Shown here piece by piece: positions 7,621 through 15,639 of a stretch of DNA of 30,805 nucleotides. The notes beneath the pieces were generated by a model that was not told the DNA's origin, did not search any database, and saw only the letters and a list, made by a program, of their open reading frames with translations. Position 1 is the stretch's first letter, and every line of letters begins with the position of its first letter. The stretch comes from a virus. The DNA lies in IMG/VR virus record IMGVR_UViG_3300020430_000064, positions 1-30,805 of that record; one strand, 5' to 3'. Both the position numbers and the translations under genes were made by a program.

Positions 7621-8709
7621 ATGTCAGTAAAAAACATAAACTCATTGAGATATTTCCTGGACAGATGGGAAATGGTTGACCCCGAGTACAACTACACTGT
7701 ACCGTATCATGATTCAGTTGATCCAAACTTTACTAGTTTACCAACATTCGTGGCAGAATTTCATGAGTGCAAAGTTCACAGTTGCCCAATTCTTGTTACA
7801 AGAGAAAACAAAATGATTACAGAATACATATGGCCATTGACTCATAAAAGCAAATATAAACCAAACAAGTCACACTCTTTGTGGACGGAATGGGCAGACA
7901 ATATGCAGATAGAACTCCCTCCAGTAAAACAATATTTCAATGAAAATAACACTTATGTTTGGTTACCTATAGATCCTGAGAGCACAGGAAATCCATGGCA
8001 CATATGGATAGATGTTATTTCAAAGTTTAGACTTTTAGAGAAAAGATGGTCAACAAATTTTGCCAGATACTGTTTCATAATGGCAAACAGTAGTCCTTAC
8101 TTTGAAAAAGTTTGTAAAGAACTTTTTCCAGATATAAAAATAGTTGTAATGCCTAAAGATGAGACCTGGCAATTTAAACATTTAATTGTACCAAGCATGA
8201 GTAATTCGAAGGACGGTGTTATTGTTCCGCCTTTGGCTCCTTGGTTAAGGCACTTCAAAGGACTTTTCAATTTGAAAGGGGTCAAACCACATAGGAAAAT
8301 ATTAGTGTTAAGACCAGGTGCAAAATCTAGAAGATTGGTTAACTCAGATGAATTGCTACTTAAACTTAAAGGCTGGGAATCAGTTATCTTAGAAAAATTA
8401 AGTATTAAGGACCAAATGAAAACTTTTGCTGAGGCCACACACATTCTTGCGGCTCATGGAGCAGGACTAGTAAACTTGTTGTGGTGCCAACCTGGAACGA
8501 AAGTAATTGAAATACAAGATAGAAACATGATACATAAAAAAGTTTATCCTTTGCTGGCACACAACTTAAATTTGAAACACAAATTGTATCTTGCAGATGT
8601 TGAGCCAATTGCAAAAGAAAAAGGCGCCAAACCAAAAGGCATCAAGAGATTCAGTGACATGATAAATTTTAAAATTAACATACCCGAAATAATGGAGGAA
8701 CTAGAATGA
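7621..8709 (+). CDS. GT61-type (DUF563) glycosyltransferase
   Basis: This is a 362-residue protein of the GT61/DUF563 family, which transfers sugars such as xylose or GlcNAc. The family signature AHGAGLVNLLW is near the C-terminus, followed by PGTKVIEIQ. An RPGAKSRR segment before it fits the donor-binding side. I start at the ATG at 7621. The longer in-frame start at 7519 would add 34 residues that overlap the divergent SGNH gene and look like noncoding translation. It leads a plus-strand glycan run and its stop overlaps the next start (ATGA). Confidence 0.85.
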   Translation: MSVKNINSLRYFLDRWEMVDPEYNYTVPYHDSVDPNFTSLPTFVAEFHECKVHSCPILVTRENKMITEYIWPLTHKSKYKPNKSHSLWTEWADNMQIELPPVKQYFNENNTYVWLPIDPESTGNPWHIWIDVISKFRLLEKRWSTNFARYCFIMANSSPYFEKVCKELFPDIKIVVMPKDETWQFKHLIVPSMSNSKDGVIVPPLAPWLRHFKGLFNLKGVKPHRKILVLRPGAKSRRLVNSDELLLKLKGWESVILEKLSIKDQMKTFAEATHILAAHGAGLVNLLWCQPGTKVIEIQDRNMIHKKVYPLLAHNLNLKHKLYLADVEPIAKEKGAKPKGIKRFSDMINFKINIPEIMEELE

Positions 8710-9461
8710 ACATTTCAGTATTACAGAAAAAACCAAATTTAATTTTAGAACCATATCCTCATTTTGTAATTGAGAATGCACTGCCACAAGAGATATACGA
8801 TAGTCTCGAAAGAGAATGGCCAAAAGATCAACTTCTGGAAACAGAACCTTTTGACTCAGGGATATGCCATAGACTTAAGGCAGATCAAATGTTGAAGCCA
8901 GGAAAAGTTGCCAACATATGGAGAGAATTCACCGAGTACCATACATCATCAACTTTTTACAAAGAGATGCAAGAAGCATTTGGTGATCTTGTGCCACACA
9001 TAGAAAATTTAGAAAATACTCTAAGTCCAAGAGGCTGGGATAAAGGTAATGACTGGATTGGCACTGACTGTCAAACTGTCATGCACAAACCCATCGACTT
9101 CAGTTCGAGGACTCCTCACATCGATAATCCTAGGGAAATTTATGCGGCATTACTTTATTTGCCTTACAAAGATGACCTTAGCACAGGCGGTGAATTTCAA
9201 ATACACAAGACAGATCAGCATATACATGAGGTTAATAAAAATGGTGGTAGGGCCGTTGGCGACAAGGCAGGCGAAATAGTAAAGACAGTGCCATACAAAC
9301 CAAACACACTAGTTGCTTTTTGTAACAACTCAACAAAATGTGTACACGGCGTATCTGCTAGACAGAATGCAACACTGCACAGGCGAAGTGTTAATATCAT
9401 AGCGGAGTTCAATAGGGTTGCCAAGCGTAAGATGTTTGAAATACAGGAAAACAGAAGATAA
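8706..9461 (+). CDS. 2OG-Fe(II) oxygenase (copy 1)
   Basis: This 251-residue protein belongs to the 2-oxoglutarate and iron-dependent oxygenase superfamily. The iron-binding His138-x-Asp140 is followed after a strand (IYAALLYLPY) by GGEF, then His214 in CVHGVSA and Arg226/227, which would bind 2-oxoglutarate. In phage surface modules such enzymes hydroxylate glycans, lipids or proteins. The target is unknown. It is joined by ATGA to the GT61 gene and by TAATG to the next transferase, so it most likely acts in the same glycan pathway. Confidence 0.88.
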   Translation: MNISVLQKKPNLILEPYPHFVIENALPQEIYDSLEREWPKDQLLETEPFDSGICHRLKADQMLKPGKVANIWREFTEYHTSSTFYKEMQEAFGDLVPHIENLENTLSPRGWDKGNDWIGTDCQTVMHKPIDFSSRTPHIDNPREIYAALLYLPYKDDLSTGGEFQIHKTDQHIHEVNKNGGRAVGDKAGEIVKTVPYKPNTLVAFCNNSTKCVHGVSARQNATLHRRSVNIIAEFNRVAKRKMFEIQENRR

Positions 9462-10270
9462 TGTTATCAGGTATACATACGACCAAACCAAGGACACAAC
9501 GATATATCGATGCTTTTGTAAAGGGATCCGGACAGGGCACAATTTATCATTTCCGGCACCTGAAAGGCCTGCCTGCAGAAGATTTGACCATGTACGGAAT
9601 ACTGGCAGGGTCTGGAGAGATATACAAGGATTGTGAAAAGGCAAATAAAACTTTCTATTTTATGGATCACGGCTACTTCACAAATGCTCACGTGGCCCCG
9701 CACTGGTTAAGAATAACAAAAAATAAACACTGCCAGAACGTTTTGCAAAACAGACCAATTGATCGTTATGAAGAAAATTTTAAAGAAGATATCAAACCAT
9801 GGAAAAAAGGAAAGAAGATTTTAGTACTGCCTCCAACAAATGCAATAGCAAATTTTTTTGGAGTAACACATTGGCTGGATAAAACGATTAAAACTTTACG
9901 TAAAAACACAGACAGAGATATAGACATCAGAGAGAAACCCTACAACCCAATAGTTGGCAAAGATCACATTGGTGCAACAGTAAAAATTGAAACAAAGACC
10001 GTCCATAAAGGTGAAATAAATTGGAATGATTATCATGCAATGGTAACATACAACTCTAACACCATGGTGGCTAGTTTGATCAATGGCGTACCTGTATTTT
10101 GCGACCCTGTGAATAGTGCGGCCGCCCCAATATCAGAAACCGATTTCAGCAAGATAGAAACGCCAGTATATGGTGACAGGATTGCATTATTTTCAAGTTT
10201 AGCGTATAATAATTGGACACTACAAGAAATGGCAGACGGTACTGCTTGGAGAATGCTTAATGAAGGTTGA
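9461..10270 (+). CDS. GT-B-like glycosyltransferase paralogue B
   Basis: This 269-residue protein is the closest in the window to the minus-strand paralogue at 6140. Shared features are a tyrosine-rich DHGYF region, DIREKPYN, a strand ending YNS (VTYNSNTMVAS), GVPVFCD, SKIETP and FSSLAYNNWT near the end. The pattern fits the nucleotide-binding half of a GT-B transferase. It starts by TAATG overlap with the oxygenase gene and ends overlapping the next start by 11 bp. No donor or acceptor can be named. Confidence 0.7.
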   Translation: MLSGIHTTKPRTQRYIDAFVKGSGQGTIYHFRHLKGLPAEDLTMYGILAGSGEIYKDCEKANKTFYFMDHGYFTNAHVAPHWLRITKNKHCQNVLQNRPIDRYEENFKEDIKPWKKGKKILVLPPTNAIANFFGVTHWLDKTIKTLRKNTDRDIDIREKPYNPIVGKDHIGATVKIETKTVHKGEINWNDYHAMVTYNSNTMVASLINGVPVFCDPVNSAAAPISETDFSKIETPVYGDRIALFSSLAYNNWTLQEMADGTAWRMLNEG

Positions 10271-11243
10271 AATATTTAGAAGAACTGTCAAAGACCGTAA
10301 GCGTGGAAACAGTTATGACCTTTTGTATCATTTGAAAGAAGGCATTGAAGCCGCGGGTGATGAAGCAATCATAGTGAATGAGCACATGACAGGACCAACC
10401 GTCGAAGGTGAAATGACACCAACTGCACCCATGGCGGCAATGTTTGGTTACGGTGGTGATAAGCAAATGCATCATACAAAAGGAAGACGCAGAGAACTTG
10501 CAAACAACTGCAGAGCAAAAAAGATTCCTTTAATCACATTTGATGGCGGATTGCTGTCAAGTTTTGGAAACGTCTCAACATCTCCGGACCATCACTTTAG
10601 GGTCTCGTTGTATACTCCTATGAACGACGGCGACTTCTTGTCAGATAACAGTCCCAGTGATCGTTGGGAGATGATGGTAAAAAAATTCAAAGTACGTTAC
10701 GAGCCATGGAGGAAATCCAATCCAGATGATCCTATACTTTTCGGACTACAACCCAAAGACAATTGGAGTATGAATGAGCTCGATCCTATTGATTGGTTCA
10801 ACAACGTATATGAAAAACTGAGACCACTTACTAAAAGAAAATTTATTGTTAGGCCACATCCAAACAATGTGGCAAACATCGATGGACGCAGTGCAGAACT
10901 GCCTGATGATGTTGAGATACAGTTTACACAGAAACATTTCATGGGTGATGAGAAAAAGCATTATAGATTCCATTTCCAAGAGGCTTTAAATAATTGTCAT
11001 GCTTTTGTTACTCACAATTCTACTGCCAGCGTCGACTCTTGCATTCGTGGAATCCCTACCTTTGTTACGAGCGATCTTGCAATTTGTTGGCCTGTAGCAA
11101 ACAAAGATCTATCTAAAATAGAAACACCAGAATATCCTGATAGGACACAATGGGTAAACGATCTTGGTTACAAGATGTGGAGCATAAAAGAAATTAAGGA
11201 TGGTACTGTGTATAAAAGATTCAAACAGAGGTTGGGCCTTTAA
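10260..11243 (+). CDS. GT-B-like glycosyltransferase paralogue C
   Basis: This 327-residue protein is larger than paralogue B, with an N-terminal half of its own, including GYGGDK and a FDGGLLSSFG segment. Its C-terminal half carries IVRPHPNN, a strand ending VTHNSTAS, RGIPTFV and SKIETP, and it ends with the typical W-x-I-K-E-I-x-D-G-T pattern. RPHP with a later HNS or NHSS is typical of KpsS/CDP-glycerol transferase-like GT-B folds. It overlaps both neighbours by a few bases and is part of the operon. Function within the glycan pathway is inferred. Confidence 0.72.
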   Translation: MKVEIFRRTVKDRKRGNSYDLLYHLKEGIEAAGDEAIIVNEHMTGPTVEGEMTPTAPMAAMFGYGGDKQMHHTKGRRRELANNCRAKKIPLITFDGGLLSSFGNVSTSPDHHFRVSLYTPMNDGDFLSDNSPSDRWEMMVKKFKVRYEPWRKSNPDDPILFGLQPKDNWSMNELDPIDWFNNVYEKLRPLTKRKFIVRPHPNNVANIDGRSAELPDDVEIQFTQKHFMGDEKKHYRFHFQEALNNCHAFVTHNSTASVDSCIRGIPTFVTSDLAICWPVANKDLSKIETPEYPDRTQWVNDLGYKMWSIKEIKDGTVYKRFKQRLGL

Positions 11244-12163
11244 TGAAAACATTGACCGTCGTTACAACGTTTCCGCCTAACAGATGGAATGCGTATGCTA
11301 AAAGAATGCTACAAAGTCATATTGACTTTTGGCCCAATGACGTCATGCTTCATGCATATCACGAAGGAGATAAACCAGACTTAGAACACAACAAAGTGAA
11401 GTATATCAACATAGAAGAAGTTAATCCCGAACTAGTCAAGTTCAAAGAAAGACACAAAGACGATCCGGTGGCGAACGGTGAGGTAACAGAGATAGCAGGA
11501 GGAGTTAGGAGAGACCCCAGAGCTGGCAAAAACGATAAAGGAAAAGGTTCTTACCTTTGGGACGCTGTTAGATTTGCTCATAAAACTTTTGCTGTTGATC
11601 ATGCAATTAAAAATGCAGGAACAGACTATGTGTTATGGCTAGATGCTGACACGTACACATTCAGGACAATAACAAAAGAATTTGTTGTAGGCCTTTTGCC
11701 CGAAACAAAACTTGTTAATTTTTTAGGACGTGGAGAGAAATATCCAGAGTGTGGATGGGTATGCTACAACACAAAGCATTCTAAAGTTGACAAATTTATG
11801 AAGTATTGGACAGACATGTATGTCAATGACACAATATTCAAAGAACTAGAGTGGCATGACAGTTATCTATTCTGGCAGTGTGTTAAACGTATTGCACCGG
11901 CAGACGGACAAGATATAGGAAAAGGTGCAGGTGCAAAAGGACACCACGTATTCATTAACAGCGTGTTGGGAGCATACATTGACCACATGAAAGGCAAAAG
12001 GAAAGTCAAGGGTAAAAGTAGTAAAAGTGATCTCCGTGGTGACCGACAGGAATCATATTGGCAGAATGTCGAATCCTATGATCCGTTTGGTGGTATAAAA
12101 TTTGATCCGAAACAGGCAGAGGACATAGTGAGCAAAGTTGCAAAAGGGAAACAAGGAAACTAA
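11243..12163 (+). CDS. GT-A-like glycosyltransferase with DxD motif
   Basis: This 306-residue protein has a nucleotide-diphospho-sugar transferase look. It has an N-terminal strand VVTTFPP, a WLDADTYTF strand with the metal-binding DAD at 134-136, and an aromatic and acidic segment (WHDSYLFW) about 80 residues later. A Lys-rich, low-complexity stretch (about 250-265) precedes the C-terminus. TAATG overlaps join it to both neighbours. It differs from the smaller transferase at 4224. Sugar specificity is unknown. Confidence 0.78.
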   Translation: MKTLTVVTTFPPNRWNAYAKRMLQSHIDFWPNDVMLHAYHEGDKPDLEHNKVKYINIEEVNPELVKFKERHKDDPVANGEVTEIAGGVRRDPRAGKNDKGKGSYLWDAVRFAHKTFAVDHAIKNAGTDYVLWLDADTYTFRTITKEFVVGLLPETKLVNFLGRGEKYPECGWVCYNTKHSKVDKFMKYWTDMYVNDTIFKELEWHDSYLFWQCVKRIAPADGQDIGKGAGAKGHHVFINSVLGAYIDHMKGKRKVKGKSSKSDLRGDRQESYWQNVESYDPFGGIKFDPKQAEDIVSKVAKGKQGN

Positions 12164-13035
12164 TGAAACTAGAAATTTGGACAGAATATGGACCTTTGAA
12201 TTCCAAACCTATATTTGATGCATTTATAAAAAGTGTCAGAGATGCAGGTGATCAAGTAGTATTAAACAAGTCAACAAATGCTGACGTGGCAGTGATATGG
12301 AGCGTGTTGTGGCGGGGGAGAATGGAACAGTACAAAAGAATTTGGAACGAATACAGGAGTAAGGGCCTACCTGTAATAGTAATAGAGGTCGGCGGATTAA
12401 GAAGGAACCACAGTTTCAAAATTGGGATCAATGGAATCAATCGAGATGCAGATTTTGCCAATCAGACGTTTGACGACAAACGGTGGCCACTTTTCAAACA
12501 CACGCTTCGTCCATGGAATCCAACAGGGGAGATGATTGTAATTTGCGGTCAACATGATGCTTCTGAACAATGGAAAGGTCTCCCAAGGATGGAAAAATGG
12601 ATAACGCAACAGATAAGGGAAATCAGGAAGTATACAACTAGGCCTATATTAGTGCGACCACACCCGAGAAATATAATTCAATTCAAAGAGAATGATTTTG
12701 AAAATGTAAAGGTAAGACTACCAAGAAGAGATTACAAAACATATGATGACACCGACTTTAAATTCACCCTTGAACGTACATGGGCCGTAGTAAACCATAG
12801 TTCTAATCCTGCAATGGAGTCAGTGATCAAAGGAATACCTGTGTTTGTTTCGGAATCAAGTCTTTGCCACGATGTTGGAAACATAAAGATATCAGACATA
12901 AACACACCTGCTATGCCTAGCAGAATAAATTGGGCAAACTGGCTGAGTTACACAGAATGGTTCAAAGATGAAATTGAGGCAGGATTGCCATGGTCCAGAA
13001 TCAAAAAAAGATTAGAAGAAAAATATTTAAGGTAA
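12163..13035 (+). CDS. GT-B-like glycosyltransferase paralogue D
   Basis: This 290-residue protein keeps LVRPHPRN, a strand ending VVNHSSNP, KGIPVFV, a DIxTPAMPSR segment and the WANWLSYTEW ending, which line up with paralogues B and C. It is most like paralogue C in the RPHP motif. The N-terminal half shows a strand-loop pattern (ADVAVIWSV, VIVIEVGG) consistent with a Rossmann domain. It is coupled to the preceding transferase by TAATG and ends 1 nt before the next gene. It is probably a further step in the same glycan chain. Confidence 0.72.
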   Translation: MKLEIWTEYGPLNSKPIFDAFIKSVRDAGDQVVLNKSTNADVAVIWSVLWRGRMEQYKRIWNEYRSKGLPVIVIEVGGLRRNHSFKIGINGINRDADFANQTFDDKRWPLFKHTLRPWNPTGEMIVICGQHDASEQWKGLPRMEKWITQQIREIRKYTTRPILVRPHPRNIIQFKENDFENVKVRLPRRDYKTYDDTDFKFTLERTWAVVNHSSNPAMESVIKGIPVFVSESSLCHDVGNIKISDINTPAMPSRINWANWLSYTEWFKDEIEAGLPWSRIKKRLEEKYLR

Positions 13036-13036
13036 T

Positions 13037-13792
13037 ATGAAACAGATTGATCTAGGAAGAAAAATTGAGATACAGCCACTCGAGTGGACCTCATACCTAG
13101 GTGAAACAGTTGTGGTAAACACAATTATAAGAAAAGGTAAGCGTATACAGGAAACTGCCTTCTATGAAGATAAAGTAAAGGCAGTGCCACGTGGCAATGC
13201 ATACTGTATCGGCAATGGACCTTCGCGTAAAGACTTTGACCTAAACACATTGAGAGCAACAGGACAAACATATGGATGTAATGCACTGTACAGAGATTTC
13301 ATGCCTGATTATATTTTTTCAGTAGATGCAAAAATGACCTTGCAGATGGTAGAAGACTGTGTTGGTTTAAACACTATTCATTATGCACCAGCACTCGAAG
13401 TTAATAGGAAATCTAGTAAAGGTATGTTACATCTTATTCCAAACAATCCGCACTGGATATCAGGCAATGCCGCATTTTGGACCGCTGGTGTCCATGGACA
13501 CAAAAACATATACCTAATAGGATATGACTTCCGAGAGTATGGCAAAGGAAAATTTAATAACATGTACCAAGATACTGTTTGTTATGGAGAGCGACACGGG
13601 GATCATATCTTTGAAGGATGGTTGAAACAATTTAGAGATATGTTAAAGATGAGACCTTATGTAAACTATACTATTGTGCATGACGACCCGCCAGAATATC
13701 TGCATTATGTTCAAACCGGAACAGACTTAGGAAATAGTAAAGTGATTTCTTATAAAGAGTTTAACGATACAGTCTTAAACCAACAGACTTAA
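13037..13792 (+). CDS. GNGPS-motif Rossmann protein, possible sialyltransferase-like (GT42/DUF115-type)
   Basis: This 251-residue protein begins its core with YCIGNGPSRKDFDL (about residues 56-69), then GCNALYRD. The order Gly-Asn-Gly-Pro-Ser followed by CNxxY recalls the nucleotide-binding site of GT42 bacterial sialyltransferases and also of DUF115/MptE-like proteins. A later SGNAAFWTAGVHG and IYLIGYDF fit the second half of such folds. I cannot choose between these families by eye. It is the last gene of the plus-strand glycan run and its 3' end overlaps the convergent SprT-like gene by 32 bp. Confidence 0.7.
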   Translation: MKQIDLGRKIEIQPLEWTSYLGETVVVNTIIRKGKRIQETAFYEDKVKAVPRGNAYCIGNGPSRKDFDLNTLRATGQTYGCNALYRDFMPDYIFSVDAKMTLQMVEDCVGLNTIHYAPALEVNRKSSKGMLHLIPNNPHWISGNAAFWTAGVHGHKNIYLIGYDFREYGKGKFNNMYQDTVCYGERHGDHIFEGWLKQFRDMLKMRPYVNYTIVHDDPPEYLHYVQTGTDLGNSKVISYKEFNDTVLNQQT

Positions 13793-14237
13793 ACTTAGGT
13801 ACAAATGCATAAAAGTTTTTGTTGTGGTTAGAGTAAGGATCTCTTATCACTTGCATTTGATAAAGATGTACCATCTCGTGCGCCAAAGTTTCTATAAAGT
13901 CCTTCCATTTTGGAAATTTAGCATGTAATTCTATGTAGAAGTATACATCAGTCTTATCGAACGGAATGACTCGTTGATTAAAGGTGCCTTTCCTACATTG
14001 CCTGTTGTCCCAGTCCGCAACACATCTGCCCCAATCGTGATGTAATTTTTTTATTCGTATCTCACAACCTCTGAGTCTATTGTTAAAAAGCATTTGATTT
14101 AGTTTTCTAAACCAATGTGCCGCTATTACCGGCGTGGGTCTAAATGCAGTAACACTTTCCTTCGCAGTCAAAGTCCTTTTAAACTGCTTTTTCAGTGTGT
14201 GTTTTTTGGTCCTTTTTTGTTTACTTTGTTTTTTCAT
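13761..14237 (-). CDS. SprT-like zinc metalloprotease
   Basis: This 158-residue protein has the SprT/Spartan-like core. The zinc motif HEMVH is at 120-124 and a third ligand is probably His138 in NHNKNF. Conserved aromatic and Arg/Cys residues occur upstream (WGRC, about 69-72). The N-terminus is very Lys-rich and may bind DNA. Spartan-type proteases remove proteins crosslinked to DNA. Small SprT-like proteins are found in T4-like phages, where their role is unclear. It is transcribed alone, divergent from the gene at 14292 and convergent with the glycan operon. Confidence 0.85.
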   Translation of the reverse strand: MKKQSKQKRTKKHTLKKQFKRTLTAKESVTAFRPTPVIAAHWFRKLNQMLFNNRLRGCEIRIKKLHHDWGRCVADWDNRQCRKGTFNQRVIPFDKTDVYFYIELHAKFPKWKDFIETLAHEMVHLYQMQVIRDPYSNHNKNFYAFVPKFKSVGLRLYR

Positions 14238-14239
14238 GG

Positions 14240-14267
14240 TTGACTATATTACCAGTTATGCTATAAT
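14240..14267 (+). promoter_or_regulatory. Sigma70-type promoter with extended -10
   Basis: A -35 box TTGACT (14240-14245) and a -10 box TATAAT (14262-14267) are separated by 16 bp, and TGC just before the -10 gives an extended -10. This is a strong host-RNA-polymerase promoter in sequence terms. It lies 24 bp before the ATG at 14292 and would drive the uvsW operon early in infection. It has no late-type ATAAATA box. Confidence 0.75.
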
Positions 14268-14291
14268 ATACTAGTAATTATCTAAAATACC

Positions 14292-15638
14292 ATGAACAAT
14301 ATGCACACAGATTTACCAAAAACCATAAACGAAGCATTGAAAATATTAGCATATAATGATTATTTTTGGAGAGATGCCCAACAGAACCAAATTCACCCAC
14401 ATCCAAAAGACAAAGCAACAGTGACCTCGCTGGCAGAGGCTCAATATGCATGGACGGAAAAACAAGGCCGTTTGGCTTTGGTAATACTGAAAAGATATCT
14501 TACAAAGTTTCAGGCAAATGGTATGGATATTAAGCCATTGCTGGACAATCCTGTATATGATGACGATTTCAGAGTAATAAGTTTTGACAAAAGCATAGAA
14601 AAATTTGTGGGCGACGACAATGTGACAAGAATAGAAATGAAGTTTCCTTACAACAAAAAAGTCATACAATTAATTAGATGTGTTAAAGATAAGCGTGGTC
14701 TACCTGGAATGTATGCACAGTATGATGGTGAGGCTAAAAAATGGACTTTTTTACACACCGACGTAACAGCATACTATCTCACGTTGATAGCAGTGAGATA
14801 TGATTTTAAATTTAGTGACGACAGTCTGTTGAACGACTATGATGAAATTAAAAAAGAAATAGTGGGATACCGTAAGCCAACAGCAAGACTAGTTGGTGGA
14901 GAAATAATATTAAACAATGCTCCTGATCCTCTCCAGGAATACTGGACTAACAATTTCAAGAACAAGCCTACTCTACAGCAAGTGGACGCTCTCAAAAATT
15001 TCAACATCGAAACAAACGGAATCGACGTGCCAGCAACAACAACGATAGCAAAAAAAATTGCACATAAAAATAGTCATATACTTTGGATAGATTCAAAAAC
15101 TTTTGCAAAACACGAAGTAGTCAAAGGACTTATTGAACTTGACTGTTTTCCCTTGATAATGCCTGTAAGTGGTGACATTCACATGGAGGAGGATGTACGA
15201 AACTGTTGGGAATGGTTGAATGTATTCAAATCTCATAACATTGATATTTTGAATGACTGCTCTTGGGGTTTTGATATAAAGGAACCAATGTATAAAAAAG
15301 ATATTGACAAATTTTCCGATCAAAAACATTGGCTAGTTGACAATCAAAAACCTGAAGAATTTTTCCAGAATCTATATGAATTGCATCAGATGAGCAAACA
15401 GTTCAAATTGATAAGTGATAACACGAAAGTTATTTTCGTACGTAATAGAATACCGAGAGCGTTAATCAAAAGTAAGGTAAAACCAAAAGCATCTTTGGTT
15501 GCCATTGGTGGAGGTCATTATTCGACAGGCACCGACAATCTTAAAAGATTACTTGAAAATCTTCCAAAAAAGTTGTATTATAGTGACTATCAGCCAAGCA
15601 GTTGGGATTGGCATGATCGTGTTATAGTAAAACTTTAG
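14292..15638 (+). CDS. Unknown replication-linked protein with HARP-like segment
   Basis: I do not recognise this 448-residue protein as a named family. Residues about 113-177 (FPYNKKVIQLIRCV, a Gly-rich turn, then KKWTF and a long helix) resemble the HARP domain found with annealing helicases of the SMARCAL1 type, which binds branched DNA. The rest contains strands and helices, with a C-terminal part (KVIFVRN, LVAIGGG) that could be a degenerate nucleotide-binding fold. No Walker motif is present. It starts after a strong promoter and ends 1 nt before uvsW. This suggests it is a DNA-structure-binding partner of UvsW, which is inference only. Confidence 0.7.
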   Translation: MNNMHTDLPKTINEALKILAYNDYFWRDAQQNQIHPHPKDKATVTSLAEAQYAWTEKQGRLALVILKRYLTKFQANGMDIKPLLDNPVYDDDFRVISFDKSIEKFVGDDNVTRIEMKFPYNKKVIQLIRCVKDKRGLPGMYAQYDGEAKKWTFLHTDVTAYYLTLIAVRYDFKFSDDSLLNDYDEIKKEIVGYRKPTARLVGGEIILNNAPDPLQEYWTNNFKNKPTLQQVDALKNFNIETNGIDVPATTTIAKKIAHKNSHILWIDSKTFAKHEVVKGLIELDCFPLIMPVSGDIHMEEDVRNCWEWLNVFKSHNIDILNDCSWGFDIKEPMYKKDIDKFSDQKHWLVDNQKPEEFFQNLYELHQMSKQFKLISDNTKVIFVRNRIPRALIKSKVKPKASLVAIGGGHYSTGTDNLKRLLENLPKKLYYSDYQPSSWDWHDRVIVKL

Positions 15639-15639
15639 A

